Of a DNA stretch of 64,000 nucleotides, positions 1 to 7,215 are shown one piece after another (the stretch's first letter is position 1; each line of letters opens with the position of its first letter). The notes beneath the pieces were generated by a model. It saw only the letters and a list, made by a program, of their open reading frames with translations. It was not told where the DNA came from and ran no database searches. The translations under genes were made by a program, and so were the position numbers. The stretch is from the NCBI RefSeq assembly GCF_000472785.1, contig NZ_AXAL01000024.1, positions 1-64,000 of the forward strand, in the 5' to 3' direction. The stretch is from Mesorhizobium loti CJ3sym (lineage in GTDB: Bacteria; Pseudomonadota; Alphaproteobacteria; Rhizobiales; Rhizobiaceae).

Positions 1-163
1 CAAGCCTGCTCGGCCGCTCTGGAACCTTGAACTTCGGCTCTACCTCGCCCACCCGCAGGTATTTGCGCACCGTATTCCGAGACAGGCCGGTCCTACGGCT
101 AATCTCTCGGATCGATAAATGTTCTCGATAATGCCAGCGTCGGATCACGCTCAATAATGCCAT
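1..163 (-). CDS. istA: IS21-family transposase IstA, N-terminal fragment cut by window edge
   Basis: About 54 residues of the transposase N-terminus are visible, running off the left edge. The sequence begins MALLSVIRRWHYREHLSIRE and continues through ISRRTGLSRNTVRKYLR, the helix-turn-helix DNA-binding domain typical of IS21 IstA proteins, then VGEVEPKFKVPERPS. IstA is the DDE transposase; with the ATPase IstB it moves the element. The ATG at 163 is used, but a GTG at 172 in the same frame (giving a three-residue extension, V-I-D) is an equally plausible start. No disruption is visible in the part present, so the element could be intact. Confidence 0.85.
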   Translation of the reverse strand, partial: MALLSVIRRWHYREHLSIREISRRTGLSRNTVRKYLRVGEVEPKFKVPERPSRL

Positions 164-215
164 GTCGATCACTCCGTAATCCCCGCTGAAAAAACGCAGG
201 GTAAGGGTCAAACAT

Positions 216-270
216 GGGTCAATTCTCGGTGGAAATATCCTGGGTTGCCGGGTCAGTTCTCAGTGGCAAT
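216..270. repeat. Paired 21-bp direct repeats at the IS21 terminus
   Basis: Two copies of GGGTCARTTCTCRGTGGMAAT lie at 216-236 and 250-270 (three mismatches), 34 bp apart. Multiple repeats near the ends are characteristic of IS21-family elements and are known to be transposase-binding sites. They lie between the istA start and the outer end. Confidence 0.8.
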
Positions 271-275
271 CAACA

Positions 276-648
276 GGAAGAGAAGCAGCATGCCGAGTTT
301 GTGCGCATGGCCGACCAGAGCCTTGACCGCTTCAGGGACACCCACAGCGAGCCACAACAGCAGTTCATCGTCGACGCCTATGTGGAGACCGGAGAAATCC
401 TTGCTGGTGAAGCCTACGGCATCGACGAGGTGGAGGCGGCTGTGGTCGAGACTGCATTCACTCAGCACCTCGACCGCAACGTGCTTAGGCAGCATGGGCT
501 GAACCTTCAGACCTACTTCGAGCATGTCGACGAGGCGGATTATCGGGCGCTGCGCAGGGCTGCAGCCAAGGGTGAATGGCATGTCTTCCATGGGCATGCC
601 CAAGCCATAGCAGCCGCCAGGCAGACCGGCACGGCCTTCGCTGACTGA
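276..648 (+). pseudogene. Gene remnant truncated at its 5' end by the IS21 element
   Basis: An open frame runs out of the IS end (from an ATG at 214 inside the IS) to a stop at 648. The first 20 or so residues are translated IS repeat DNA and the rest is unrelated. The non-IS part is about 124 residues, acidic and helical in appearance, with MADQSLDRFRDTHSEPQQQF near its start (ATG at 307) and a C-terminus ending in AAARQTGTAFAD. I do not recognise the family. The abrupt IS/non-IS junction in frame suggests a gene that lost its start to the insertion; a shorter gene starting at 307 cannot be excluded, although no ribosome-binding site is visible there. Confidence 0.5.
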
Positions 649-750
649 CGCAATTCTCACCCCGATGCATCGCCCCAAGAGGTGTGTCGGGGTAGGCCTT
701 TCCACAGGCTACCGTCAGAATGACTGCCGCTCTCAGCATCATCCGAAGGG

Positions 751-1611
751 CTATTCTTCGGCATCCGGTTCCAACTGGAACTGATCTGCATACTCGTCAG
801 ATACCCGATAGCGGCGTTTCGAACCCGCCGGCCGCTCCAAAATGCCCAACTCAAGCGCTTTAAACAAGGTCAGCCGCAACCTCTCAGAGCTATTTATTCG
901 AAGCCAGCGAAGTAGTGGATCCCCTCCAAACAAATCGCCTCGGCTCGCGATTTGCGGCGACAGGTCTTGAATGACAAACTCTCTCTTTGACAAGCCGAAC
1001 CGATTGAGTTCCTCGATGCAAACCTCTTCGTCTCCGAGACTTTCGGTGAACGCCCCAACACGATGATTGTAATCGGATACGAGAAACTGCAGGATAGCGC
1101 TAAGAGCCCCGAAGGAAATCGCTATCATCTTGTATGTATGCAATTGTTCCGGGCCAAATCCCTGTGCATCCAGTTGCATGGCTTCGCCACCAAGCCAACC
1201 GATGGCTCCGGCCATCGCCGTACCGAGAAAGGCCATGTACTTCACAAGCTGAAAGGGTCGGGTAACACGTGTCGCAATCTTTCGCGTCAGTTCGTCAGCA
1301 GACCGCTTCGCTTCTTGACCCTCAAGTGCCCGGCGCTGGGCGACGGCGGTTTGCTCTATCACCTGATTGTTGCGGGCTACTACTTCGGCGAGGTCCTGAA
1401 CAGCGGTTGGGATGATGGCCCTGTTGGCATGATGCTCCGATAGGAGCTTGTGAGCTTGGTTTAGTAGAGACTGGACCTCGCCATCTCCACTCACATCGGG
1501 ATGATGTTTCTTGCTCAGTTTGCGAAACGCCTTTGTCACTTCGGGCATTGGCGTTGCATCTGAGACACCCAGCAGTTGCATTGCCTTTTTGATGTCTAAT
1601 CCAGCTTCCAT
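751..1611 (-). CDS. J-domain membrane protein of unknown role
   Basis: A 286-residue protein with an N-terminal J-domain carrying the essential HPD tripeptide in KLSKKHHPDVSGD, so it should stimulate an Hsp70 (DnaK) ATPase. The central part has two hydrophobic segments (YMAFLGTAMAGAIGWLGG and MIAISFGALSAILQFLV) separated by about 25 residues, predicting a membrane hairpin. The C-terminal 100 residues contain no motif I know. It lacks the Gly/Phe and zinc-finger regions of DnaJ, so it is a class III J-protein. ATG 1611 is chosen because GGGGTGG precedes it; an upstream GTG at 1665 in frame has no ribosome site. Its codon use is less GC-rich than the genes after 2.7 kb, and it lies next to an IS element, consistent with acquired DNA. 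The client is unknown. Confidence 0.75.
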   Translation of the reverse strand: MEAGLDIKKAMQLLGVSDATPMPEVTKAFRKLSKKHHPDVSGDGEVQSLLNQAHKLLSEHHANRAIIPTAVQDLAEVVARNNQVIEQTAVAQRRALEGQEAKRSADELTRKIATRVTRPFQLVKYMAFLGTAMAGAIGWLGGEAMQLDAQGFGPEQLHTYKMIAISFGALSAILQFLVSDYNHRVGAFTESLGDEEVCIEELNRFGLSKREFVIQDLSPQIASRGDLFGGDPLLRWLRINSSERLRLTLFKALELGILERPAGSKRRYRVSDEYADQFQLEPDAEE

Positions 1612-1710
1612 GTCTACCACCCCGTGTGTACTTCCGCCTATAACAGAGCGGATCAAGCCTTGCACTCCAGCTTGTGAGTTGCTCTGGCTATAAGGAGACG
1701 TCGTTGTTCG

Positions 1711-1741
1711 CTATTTTGCAGACGCACACAGCGCAAAATAG
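1711..1741. repeat. Perfect 9-bp inverted repeat upstream of the J-domain gene
   Basis: CTATTTTGC at 1711-1719 is repeated in inverse at 1733-1741 (GCAAAATAG) with 13 bases between. It is about 100 bp upstream of the J-domain gene start. It could be an operator or a structured leader; no run of T follows on either strand that would make a convincing terminator. Confidence 0.55.
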
Positions 1742-1742
1742 G

Positions 1743-1796
1743 GTTGACCAAGAGATACACCGCTGCTACCCCTTGAGATACACCAAGGCGGTCAAC
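1743..1796. repeat. Nested direct and inverted repeats upstream of the J-domain gene
   Basis: GTTGACC (1743-1749) and its inverse GGTCAAC (1790-1796) bracket two direct copies of GAGATACACC at 1752-1761 and 1775-1784, whose starts are 23 bp apart, close to two helical turns. The arrangement resembles a regulator-binding site with two half sites on one face of the helix. No protein can be assigned to it. Confidence 0.5.
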
Positions 1797-2065
1797 GTTT
1801 TGGGGAGACGGTCGCAGCAAGCGATTGGATTTAAAAGATTTTTTGGCCTTTTTGCACCCGGTTCGATTTATCTAACTTGTCCGGCCCGGGGAGCCAAAAA
1901 CTTCAAATGCTTCACGACAAGACCGCCCCGTTTAGCAAACGGCCAACCACCTCAGGCAGCCTGCAGGTGGTATTCAAACTCGTGTATCGTTAGCGCTATC
2001 CCGGCGTGTTCAGGATGTGGACATAATCCTCGACCCCATAAGTCCGATGTCATCCGGCAGTGCCC
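1797..2065. other. Gene-free stretch
   Basis: About 270 bases with no convincing reading frame, RNA gene or palindrome. Base composition is mixed, with an A/T-rich part around 1825-1875. Frames that cross it have no ribosome-binding site and no recognisable protein family. It separates the accessory left edge from the GC-rich genes that follow. Confidence 0.5.
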
Positions 2066-2428
2066 TTACGCGATACCGACAAGAATTCGCGCGTGGGCAT
2101 GGAGCTGTCGGGCTGCCTGACGGTATTCGATCGCGTCACCGCTGCAAACAAGCAGGAACTGCGCCGCGAACTCCTGCGTGTTTGTAGCCGAGATGGCAAG
2201 CATCGCCTGCACGATCTCCGACATGTCCTGATAGACGCGTTTCAGATCGCAGTCGGAAATGTCGAAGGAGATCGAATTCATCAGTGCCTGCCACCGGCGG
2301 AAGCTAGCCAGGATGGGGCTTTCGTTCGAGTTTGCGGCAAAAATCCCTTCTGCCGCCGCAGCTCCGGTTGGCGGAAAGGAGACGGTCGTGCCTGCCACAG
2401 CGCGTTTGGTCATTGCATCATACGTCAT
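2066..2428 (-). CDS. Small protein of unknown function
   Basis: A 120-residue protein beginning MTYDAMTKRAVAGTTVSF. The first 40 residues are low in complexity; the C-terminal 80 look helical, with SPILASFRRWQALMNSISFD followed by a D/E-rich helix and ATNTQEFAAQFLLVCSGD. I do not recognise a named family. The start at 2428 is supported by TAGGAGCT eight bases upstream, whereas a longer frame back to 2638 has no such site. A FixK/FNR-type palindrome lies 56 bp before the start codon, so the gene may respond to oxygen. No neighbour is close enough for an operon. Confidence 0.6.
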   Translation of the reverse strand: MTYDAMTKRAVAGTTVSFPPTGAAAAEGIFAANSNESPILASFRRWQALMNSISFDISDCDLKRVYQDMSEIVQAMLAISATNTQEFAAQFLLVCSGDAIEYRQAARQLHAHARILVGIA

Positions 2429-2483
2429 ATCCGAGCTCCTACGACTGTATGCAACCTTATGGGGTTGCCGATCCGACGCCGCA

Positions 2484-2497
2484 TTGCGCTGGGTCAA
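2484..2497. promoter_or_regulatory. FixK/FNR-like anaerobic box
   Basis: TTGCGCTGGGTCAA on the plus strand, which is TTGACCCAGCGCAA on the minus strand. It fits the rhizobial FixK2-type pattern TTG(A/C)-N6-(T/G)CAA. It lies 56 bp upstream of the small gene ending at 2066 and about 210 bp upstream of the cupin gene, so the minus-strand gene is the better candidate target. This is a single match found by eye. Confidence 0.45.
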
Positions 2498-2707
2498 ATC
2501 CGGCAACGCCGAAGGCCGGGGTAGAACCAGCCCTGTCTCCTGACGAAGACGATAAACAGACCAACTGATCGGCCCTCGATGGAAGAGGCGGCGGCGGAAT
2601 ATGAAGGAAGATTTCGGCTCGTGGGTCGATGGAGCCATTCATCGCGCCGCTCCCGCTTGCGCGCGGTTTGCCGCCGCGCGATAGATGCGTCGGTTCAGGG
2701 AGGAATC

Positions 2708-3139
2708 ATGCGGAAAATCCTGATATCGGTGCTGCTGCTTGCTACTGCACTTTATGCAAATTGCGCCCTGGCACTCGACAGCAGCGGCACGCCTGTCGTC
2801 GTCACGCCGCTTGCATCACGCACGACCACCGCGTCCGGCCAGCCGATCACGCTGCCGCAGAAGAACGTGCAGGTGCTGGTGTCGACCTACGACATCGCGG
2901 TCGGCGCAACCTTGCCGGTGCACCGGCACCCCTTCCCGCGCTACGCCTATGTCGAGGCCGGAACGCTCAAGGTCACCAATGTCGAGACCGGCAACAGCAA
3001 CACCTACAAGACCGGCGATTTCATCATCGAAATGATCGGCCAGTGGCATCAGGCCACCAATATCGGTGATATCGAGGTCAAGCTCCTGGTGATCGATCAG
3101 GTCGAGGAAGGCGCCAAGAACACGGAATTGCGCCAGTAG
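2708..3139 (+). CDS. Exported cupin-domain protein
   Basis: A 143-residue protein with an N-terminal signal peptide (MRKILISVLLLATALYANCALA) followed by a single cupin_2 barrel. The first cupin motif is visible as G-X5-HXH in GATLPVHRHPFPRYAYVEAG and the second as GDFIIEMIGQWHQATNIG, giving three or four metal-binding histidines or equivalents. Small exported cupins often lack a defined reaction; a sensing or dioxygenase-like role in the periplasm is possible. The start is firm: a GGAGG sits seven bases before ATG 2708. It stands alone, transcribed toward cutC with a gap of about 145 bp that holds nothing notable. Confidence 0.75.
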   Translation: MRKILISVLLLATALYANCALALDSSGTPVVVTPLASRTTTASGQPITLPQKNVQVLVSTYDIAVGATLPVHRHPFPRYAYVEAGTLKVTNVETGNSNTYKTGDFIIEMIGQWHQATNIGDIEVKLLVIDQVEEGAKNTELRQ

Positions 3140-3285
3140 CCACCAAGCCTATGCCCGCAACGAAGGCGGCGGGAAGGCACTGCGCCGCCCGCTTGCCCCG
3201 GCTGCTGCTTGGCCCAAATGGCGACGCACCATTCATGCTTTCCTGGCAACCGGTCCGATGCTAGGGCTTTGCGCAACTTCATGGA

Positions 3286-4056
3286 GTGGATCGTCCTTTG
3301 ACCGCAGAAAGCCGCCCGCCACTGATCGAAATCTGTGTCGAAGGCATTGATGGCCTGCTCGCCGCGCAGGCCGCCGGCGCCGACCGGGTCGAGCTGTGCG
3401 CCAGCCTGGTCGAAGGCGGCATCACCCCAAGCCTCGGCACGGTGCGCGCGGCCCTCGATCAGGCAACCGCGCCGTTTCACGTCATGGTGCGGCCGCGCGG
3501 CGGCGATTTTCTCTACAGCGAGACCGAGTACCGCTCGATGCTTGTCGATGTCGAAGCACTTCGCGATCTCGGCGTGCCCGGCGTGGTGTTCGGCTGCCTG
3601 AACGCCGACGGCACCATCGACGAGAAGCGCATGGGCGAACTGACGCAAGCGGCAGGGCCTTTGAACGTCACCTGCCATCGCGCGTTCGACATGACGCGCG
3701 ATCCGACCGAGGCGCTGGAGGCGCTGATCCGCTGCAAGGTCGGCCGTGTGCTGACCAGCGGCCAGCGCGACACGGCGATCGAAGGCCTGCCGTTGCTGGC
3801 GGATCTGGTGCGACAGGCCGGCGACCGCATCATCATCCTCGGCTGCGGCGGGCTCGATCTCGCCAACATCGCCGAGGTGCGCGAAGAGACCGGGCTGGCC
3901 GAAATGCATTTCGCCGCGCTGAAGGATGTGCCGAGCGCCATGCGCTACCGCAATGCCAAGGTCGGCATGGGCGGCTCCGATCTCGACCGCGAATACCGCA
4001 ACACATTGACGGACACGCCGCTGGTGGCAGCGACGATCGCGGCGGCCAAGGCATGA
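3286..4056 (+). CDS. cutC: CutC family protein
   Basis: A 256-residue TIM-barrel protein of the CutC family, linked historically to copper homeostasis but of uncertain biochemical role. Family signatures are present in order: IEICVEGIDGLLAAQAAGAD, RVELCASLVEGGITPS, MVRPRGGDFLYSETE, CHRAFDMTRDP, VLTSGQ and IILGCGGL. The length fits the family (about 240-250). The start is a GTG at 3286; a TTG at 3298 is an alternative. Its stop overlaps the next start as ATGA, so the following acetyltransferase is translationally coupled. No copper-related genes are adjacent. Confidence 0.85.
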   Translation: MDRPLTAESRPPLIEICVEGIDGLLAAQAAGADRVELCASLVEGGITPSLGTVRAALDQATAPFHVMVRPRGGDFLYSETEYRSMLVDVEALRDLGVPGVVFGCLNADGTIDEKRMGELTQAAGPLNVTCHRAFDMTRDPTEALEALIRCKVGRVLTSGQRDTAIEGLPLLADLVRQAGDRIIILGCGGLDLANIAEVREETGLAEMHFAALKDVPSAMRYRNAKVGMGGSDLDREYRNTLTDTPLVAATIAAAKA

Positions 4057-4541
4057 CCTCCGAGATAGACCGCATAGCGCAAGACGACGAAGCAGCCATT
4101 CTGGCGCTCAACAACGAACATGCCGCCGAACTGTCCTGGCTCGAGGCCGAGCGGCTGTCGTTCCTGCTTGGCGAGGCATTCTACGCGCGCCGCATCGGCG
4201 ATCTCGAAGCTTTCATCATGACCTTCGACCAGAAGGCCAATTACGACAGCCCGAATTTTGTCTGGTTCCGCGAACGGTATGAACGCTTCATCTATGTCGA
4301 TCGCGTGGTCGTGGCGGCGCATGCAAGGGGCCGCGGCCATGCACGCCGGCTCTATCAGGACCTGTTCGAGCATGCGGAGCGCGCCGGCCACACGCTGGTC
4401 ACCTGCGAGGTCAACGCCGATCCGCCCAACCCGGCCTCGGATGCCTTCCACGCCGCCCTTGGTTTCGCCGAAGTCGGCGACGCGGTGATCCATGGCGGCA
4501 AGAAAGCGGTGCGCTACTATGCCAGGCAGATCACCGCCTGA
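4053..4541 (+). CDS. GNAT-family N-acetyltransferase
   Basis: A 162-residue acetyltransferase with the acetyl-CoA-binding motif A in YVDRVVVAAHARGRGHARRL, where RGRGHA is the pyrophosphate-binding loop, and motif B near ASDAFHAALGFAEVGDAV. It would transfer an acetyl group from acetyl-CoA to an amine; the acceptor is unknown. The gene starts at an ATG overlapping the cutC stop by four bases, so the two are co-translated, a pairing which suggests but does not prove a shared pathway. Confidence 0.82.
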   Translation: MTSEIDRIAQDDEAAILALNNEHAAELSWLEAERLSFLLGEAFYARRIGDLEAFIMTFDQKANYDSPNFVWFRERYERFIYVDRVVVAAHARGRGHARRLYQDLFEHAERAGHTLVTCEVNADPPNPASDAFHAALGFAEVGDAVIHGGKKAVRYYARQITA

Positions 4542-4603
4542 CCCGCTAGAAACATAAAGAAGCTCCACCTAATATAAGGGTTCCGCCAACAGGAGGAACC
4601 GCG

Positions 4604-5101
4604 ATGCCAAGCAACGTCTTCCGCTTCGACGAAAGCTGGCACATTCCCGAAGGCACGCCCCAGCAAGTGTGGGACGTGCTCTCCGACGCCGAATTGCTGC
4701 CGCTGTGGTGGGGCGAGGTCTACAAGGAGGTCGTGCCGCTCGACAAAAAGGGCAAGGCGGCCGTTGGCGCGCGGGCAAGAGCGCGGGCGCGCGGCGCCCT
4801 GCCCTATGAGCTGAACTTCATCATCGAGGCGGCCGAACTCGACCCTGGCCGGCTGGTCGTCGTGAAAACCTTTGGCGACTTCGACGGGCTGTGGCGGGCC
4901 GAACTGTCGCCGTTGGGCACCGGCACCCATGTCCAGCTGACTTGGCAGGTCACGGTCGAGAGGCCGATCCTCAAATTCCTCGCCCCTCTGCTGCGGCCGG
5001 CCTTCGCCTGGAACCATCGCTGGACAACGCCGCGCGGCGAAGCCGGCCTGCGGCGCTATCTCAGGCTCGGAACAACAGTGCCTCGGCGCGATGAGGCCTG
5101 A
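4604..5101 (+). CDS. SRPBCC (START-like) family protein
   Basis: A 165-residue protein with the SRPBCC/polyketide-cyclase fold: it opens with [26 protein letters not shown], the typical first strand and helices lining a hydrophobic cavity, and ends in the long C-terminal helix around [18 protein letters not shown]. These proteins bind a hydrophobic ligand; none can be named here. The ATG is preceded by CAGGAGGAACCGCG, a good ribosome site. It is 62 bp from the GNAT gene and may be read with it; it converges tightly with the acyltransferase gene that ends at 5103. Confidence 0.75.
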   Translation: MPSNVFRFDESWHIPEGTPQQVWDVLSDAELLPLWWGEVYKEVVPLDKKGKAAVGARARARARGALPYELNFIIEAAELDPGRLVVVKTFGDFDGLWRAELSPLGTGTHVQLTWQVTVERPILKFLAPLLRPAFAWNHRWTTPRGEAGLRRYLRLGTTVPRRDEA

Positions 5102-5102
5102 A

Positions 5103-6125
5103 TCACCAGTTGCGGTTCAACCATTCGCGCGCCGGACGCTCGATCAGGTAGTAGCTGCACAGCGCGCAGGCAAAGACCCCGGCCAGCATCGGCCATGGGT
5201 TGCTGCCTTGCTCGTAGACGAATTTGTAGAACGGTTGCTGCCACAGATAGAGCGAGTACGACCACAGGCCGAGCATCGTCATCGGCAAGGCGGACAGCAC
5301 TCCGCTGAGGTAGCCGCTGCTGAAATCGAGTGTATTCACGGCCAGGGCCAGCAACGGCACGGCGAGAAGATAGTGGATCGGCGTCGGCACTGCGTCCATG
5401 AACAGCAGAACCGCGGCCGCGGCGGCAGCCGGAGCGACAAAAGGCCCTTTCAGCAGCGCCGGAAGTTGATCGTCTGCCTTCAGCAGGCAGATTGCCGCCG
5501 ACAGCAGGATCGACGCGATGTGCACATCCGTCCGCCAATAAGACGTCTCATAATCCATGTGGAGAAACCAGTACGAGACCGCACCGTTGACCATCGCCAG
5601 CAAGGCCAGCGCCACAAGCAGCGGGACGACGCGGCCGCGGCTGGCAACGAACACGCTGATCAGCGCCAGGATCACATAGGCATGCTCCTCGACGCAGAGC
5701 GACCAGATATGGTCCAGCGCCCCGGCACGGGTGACGAGAATCCCGGCGTAATTGTAGGTGAATGTCAGCGCCGTCAGAGCCGCCTTCCATTTGAAGGCGA
5801 TGAACGTGCCGGAGAGCGCGACCATGGCGATGACGACGAAGACCAGAAGTGCTGGATAGATGCGTGAAAAGCGGCGTTTGAAGAACTTCTTCAGCGGATA
5901 GCGTTCGATGAACAGGATCTCGGCCATCAGCCGGCCGGAGAGCACGAAGAAGAACTCGACGCCCAGCACGCCGAGATTGATTCCAGGAACCGGAAAAAAA
6001 TGACCGATCAGCACCAGGGCGATCGACAGGCCGCGCCAGCCATCGAGATAGGCCAGTCTTGTCCTGGCCGGTCTGTCGACGACGGACTGGGACGGAATCA
6101 TATGGGTCGCGGAAATTTCGGACAT
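5103..6125 (-). CDS. Membrane acyltransferase, OafA/acyltransferase-3 family
   Basis: A 340-residue polytopic membrane protein with about ten hydrophobic segments. Near its N-terminus YLDGWRGLSIALVLIGHFF carries the family's conserved R-G...H, and GVEFFFVLSGRLMAEILF follows as in OafA and NodX. Such enzymes O-acylate cell-surface or secreted polysaccharides, usually with acetyl groups. The start ATG at 6125 follows AAAGGATCGGC, a good site; the open frame extends to 6293 without one. No polysaccharide genes are adjacent, so the substrate is unknown. Confidence 0.8.
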   Translation of the reverse strand: MSEISATHMIPSQSVVDRPARTRLAYLDGWRGLSIALVLIGHFFPVPGINLGVLGVEFFFVLSGRLMAEILFIERYPLKKFFKRRFSRIYPALLVFVVIAMVALSGTFIAFKWKAALTALTFTYNYAGILVTRAGALDHIWSLCVEEHAYVILALISVFVASRGRVVPLLVALALLAMVNGAVSYWFLHMDYETSYWRTDVHIASILLSAAICLLKADDQLPALLKGPFVAPAAAAAAVLLFMDAVPTPIHYLLAVPLLALAVNTLDFSSGYLSGVLSALPMTMLGLWSYSLYLWQQPFYKFVYEQGSNPWPMLAGVFACALCSYYLIERPAREWLNRNW

Positions 6126-6353
6126 GCCGATCCTTTCGCACTGGTCATGCGAAAGGGCACGGCGGTACGCATTCCGAACCCGGCTCGCATCCCCGGCCAA
6201 GCCCATACTGCAGTGCAATATAAATTTGTGCAAGTGCGAGATTGCCGCCGACGCGGTTTCCGGGCCAGTCCGAGCCGGAATTGCTTCAAGCAAAAGGGAT
6301 GTGCGCTGCTGCTATCCAATCGAGAACTGGGCGGGGCTACCGGCCGCCACGGA

Positions 6354-6380
6354 CGAAAAAGGGGCCACGCCGGCCCCTTT
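6354..6380 (-). terminator. Rho-independent terminator of the molybdenum hydroxylase operon
   Basis: On the minus strand GGGGCC-GGCGT-GGCCCC is followed by a run of T. The stem is six GC pairs extended by AAA/TTT and lies 25-50 bp after the stop at 6406. It ends the leftward three-gene operon. Confidence 0.8.
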
Positions 6381-6405
6381 CCTCGTCGACAACTATGAGT
6401 TCGCG

Positions 6406-7203
6406 TCAGGCGTTGGCCGCTGCCACGGCGCGCTTGGCCATCACCGCGATCAGATTGGCGCGGTAGTCTGATGAAGCATGGATGTCGCTCATCAGGTTCT
6501 TCGCCGGCACCTTGACGCCGGCGAGCGAGGCGGCGTCGAAATTCTTTGCCAGTGCTGCTTCGATTTCCTTCGAGCGGAAGACACCGTCGTCGCCGGCGCC
6601 GGTCACGGCAACGCTGACGCCGTCCTTGCCCTTGGCCACGAACACGCCGACGATCGCGTAGCGCGAGGCCGGATTGCGGAATTTCTCGTAAGCCGCCTTT
6701 GCCGGCGCGGTGAAGGTAACCGCCGTCACGATCTCGCCATCCTTCAACGAGGTTTCGAACAGCCCCTTGAAGAATTTGTCGGCCGGTATCTCGCGCTTGT
6801 TGGTGATGATGGTGGCACCGAGCGCCAGCAGTGCGGCCGGATAATCCGCCGCCGGATCGTTGTTGGCGATCGAGCCGCCGATCGTGCCCTTGTGGCGCAC
6901 CGCCGGATCGCCGATCAGCGATGCCAGATGCGCCAGCGCCGGACAGGCCTTACGCAGCTTATCGTCATTGGCAACATCGAAATGCGTGGTGGCGGCACCG
7001 ATGGTGACCGTCTTGCCCGACACTTTTATCCCCTGCAAATCCCTTATGCGTGAGAGGTCGACAAGGTCGGAGGGTGCCGCCAACCGCGTCTTCATGGCCG
7101 GGATCAAGGTCATGCCGCCGGAGAGCAGCTTGGCGTCGCCACTCTTCACGAGCTTGGCGGCGTCAGCGACCGAGGCGGCACGGTGATAGTTGACCGAATA
7201 CAT
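6406..7203 (-). CDS. FAD-binding medium subunit of a CO-dehydrogenase-like molybdenum hydroxylase (CoxM type)
   Basis: A 265-residue FAD subunit of the xanthine-oxidase family. LLSGGMTLIPAMKTRLAAP matches the first FAD-binding motif and GDPAVRHKGTIGGSIANNDP the second (TIGG, with NNDPAADYP). The C-terminal CO_deh_flav_C region follows with FRNPASRYAIVGV. It would carry electrons from the two [2Fe-2S] clusters of the small subunit to an acceptor. It is the third gene of the operon, 12 bp after the large subunit gene. The length (about 265) fits CoxM-type subunits. Confidence 0.88.
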   Translation of the reverse strand: MYSVNYHRAASVADAAKLVKSGDAKLLSGGMTLIPAMKTRLAAPSDLVDLSRIRDLQGIKVSGKTVTIGAATTHFDVANDDKLRKACPALAHLASLIGDPAVRHKGTIGGSIANNDPAADYPAALLALGATIITNKREIPADKFFKGLFETSLKDGEIVTAVTFTAPAKAAYEKFRNPASRYAIVGVFVAKGKDGVSVAVTGAGDDGVFRSKEIEAALAKNFDAASLAGVKVPAKNLMSDIHASSDYRANLIAVMAKRAVAAANA

Positions 7204-7215
7204 GGTTGTTCCTCC

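Larger units (their letters stand above)
1..275 (-). mobile_element. End of an IS21-family insertion sequence (partial)
   Basis: The window opens inside an insertion sequence whose outer end is near 275. On the minus strand the end reads TGTTGATTGCCACTGAGAAC, starting with the TG dinucleotide typical of IS21-family termini. Two near-identical 21-bp direct repeats lie just inside it, and the istA start codon follows inward. The rest of istA and all of istB would lie beyond the left edge. The exact terminal base and the target duplication cannot be fixed because the other end is not in the window. Confidence 0.85.

Noticed and set aside
1743-1796. A replication origin with iterons
   Set aside because: Only two copies of the 10-base repeat are present, with no replication protein gene or AT-rich unwinding region adjacent.
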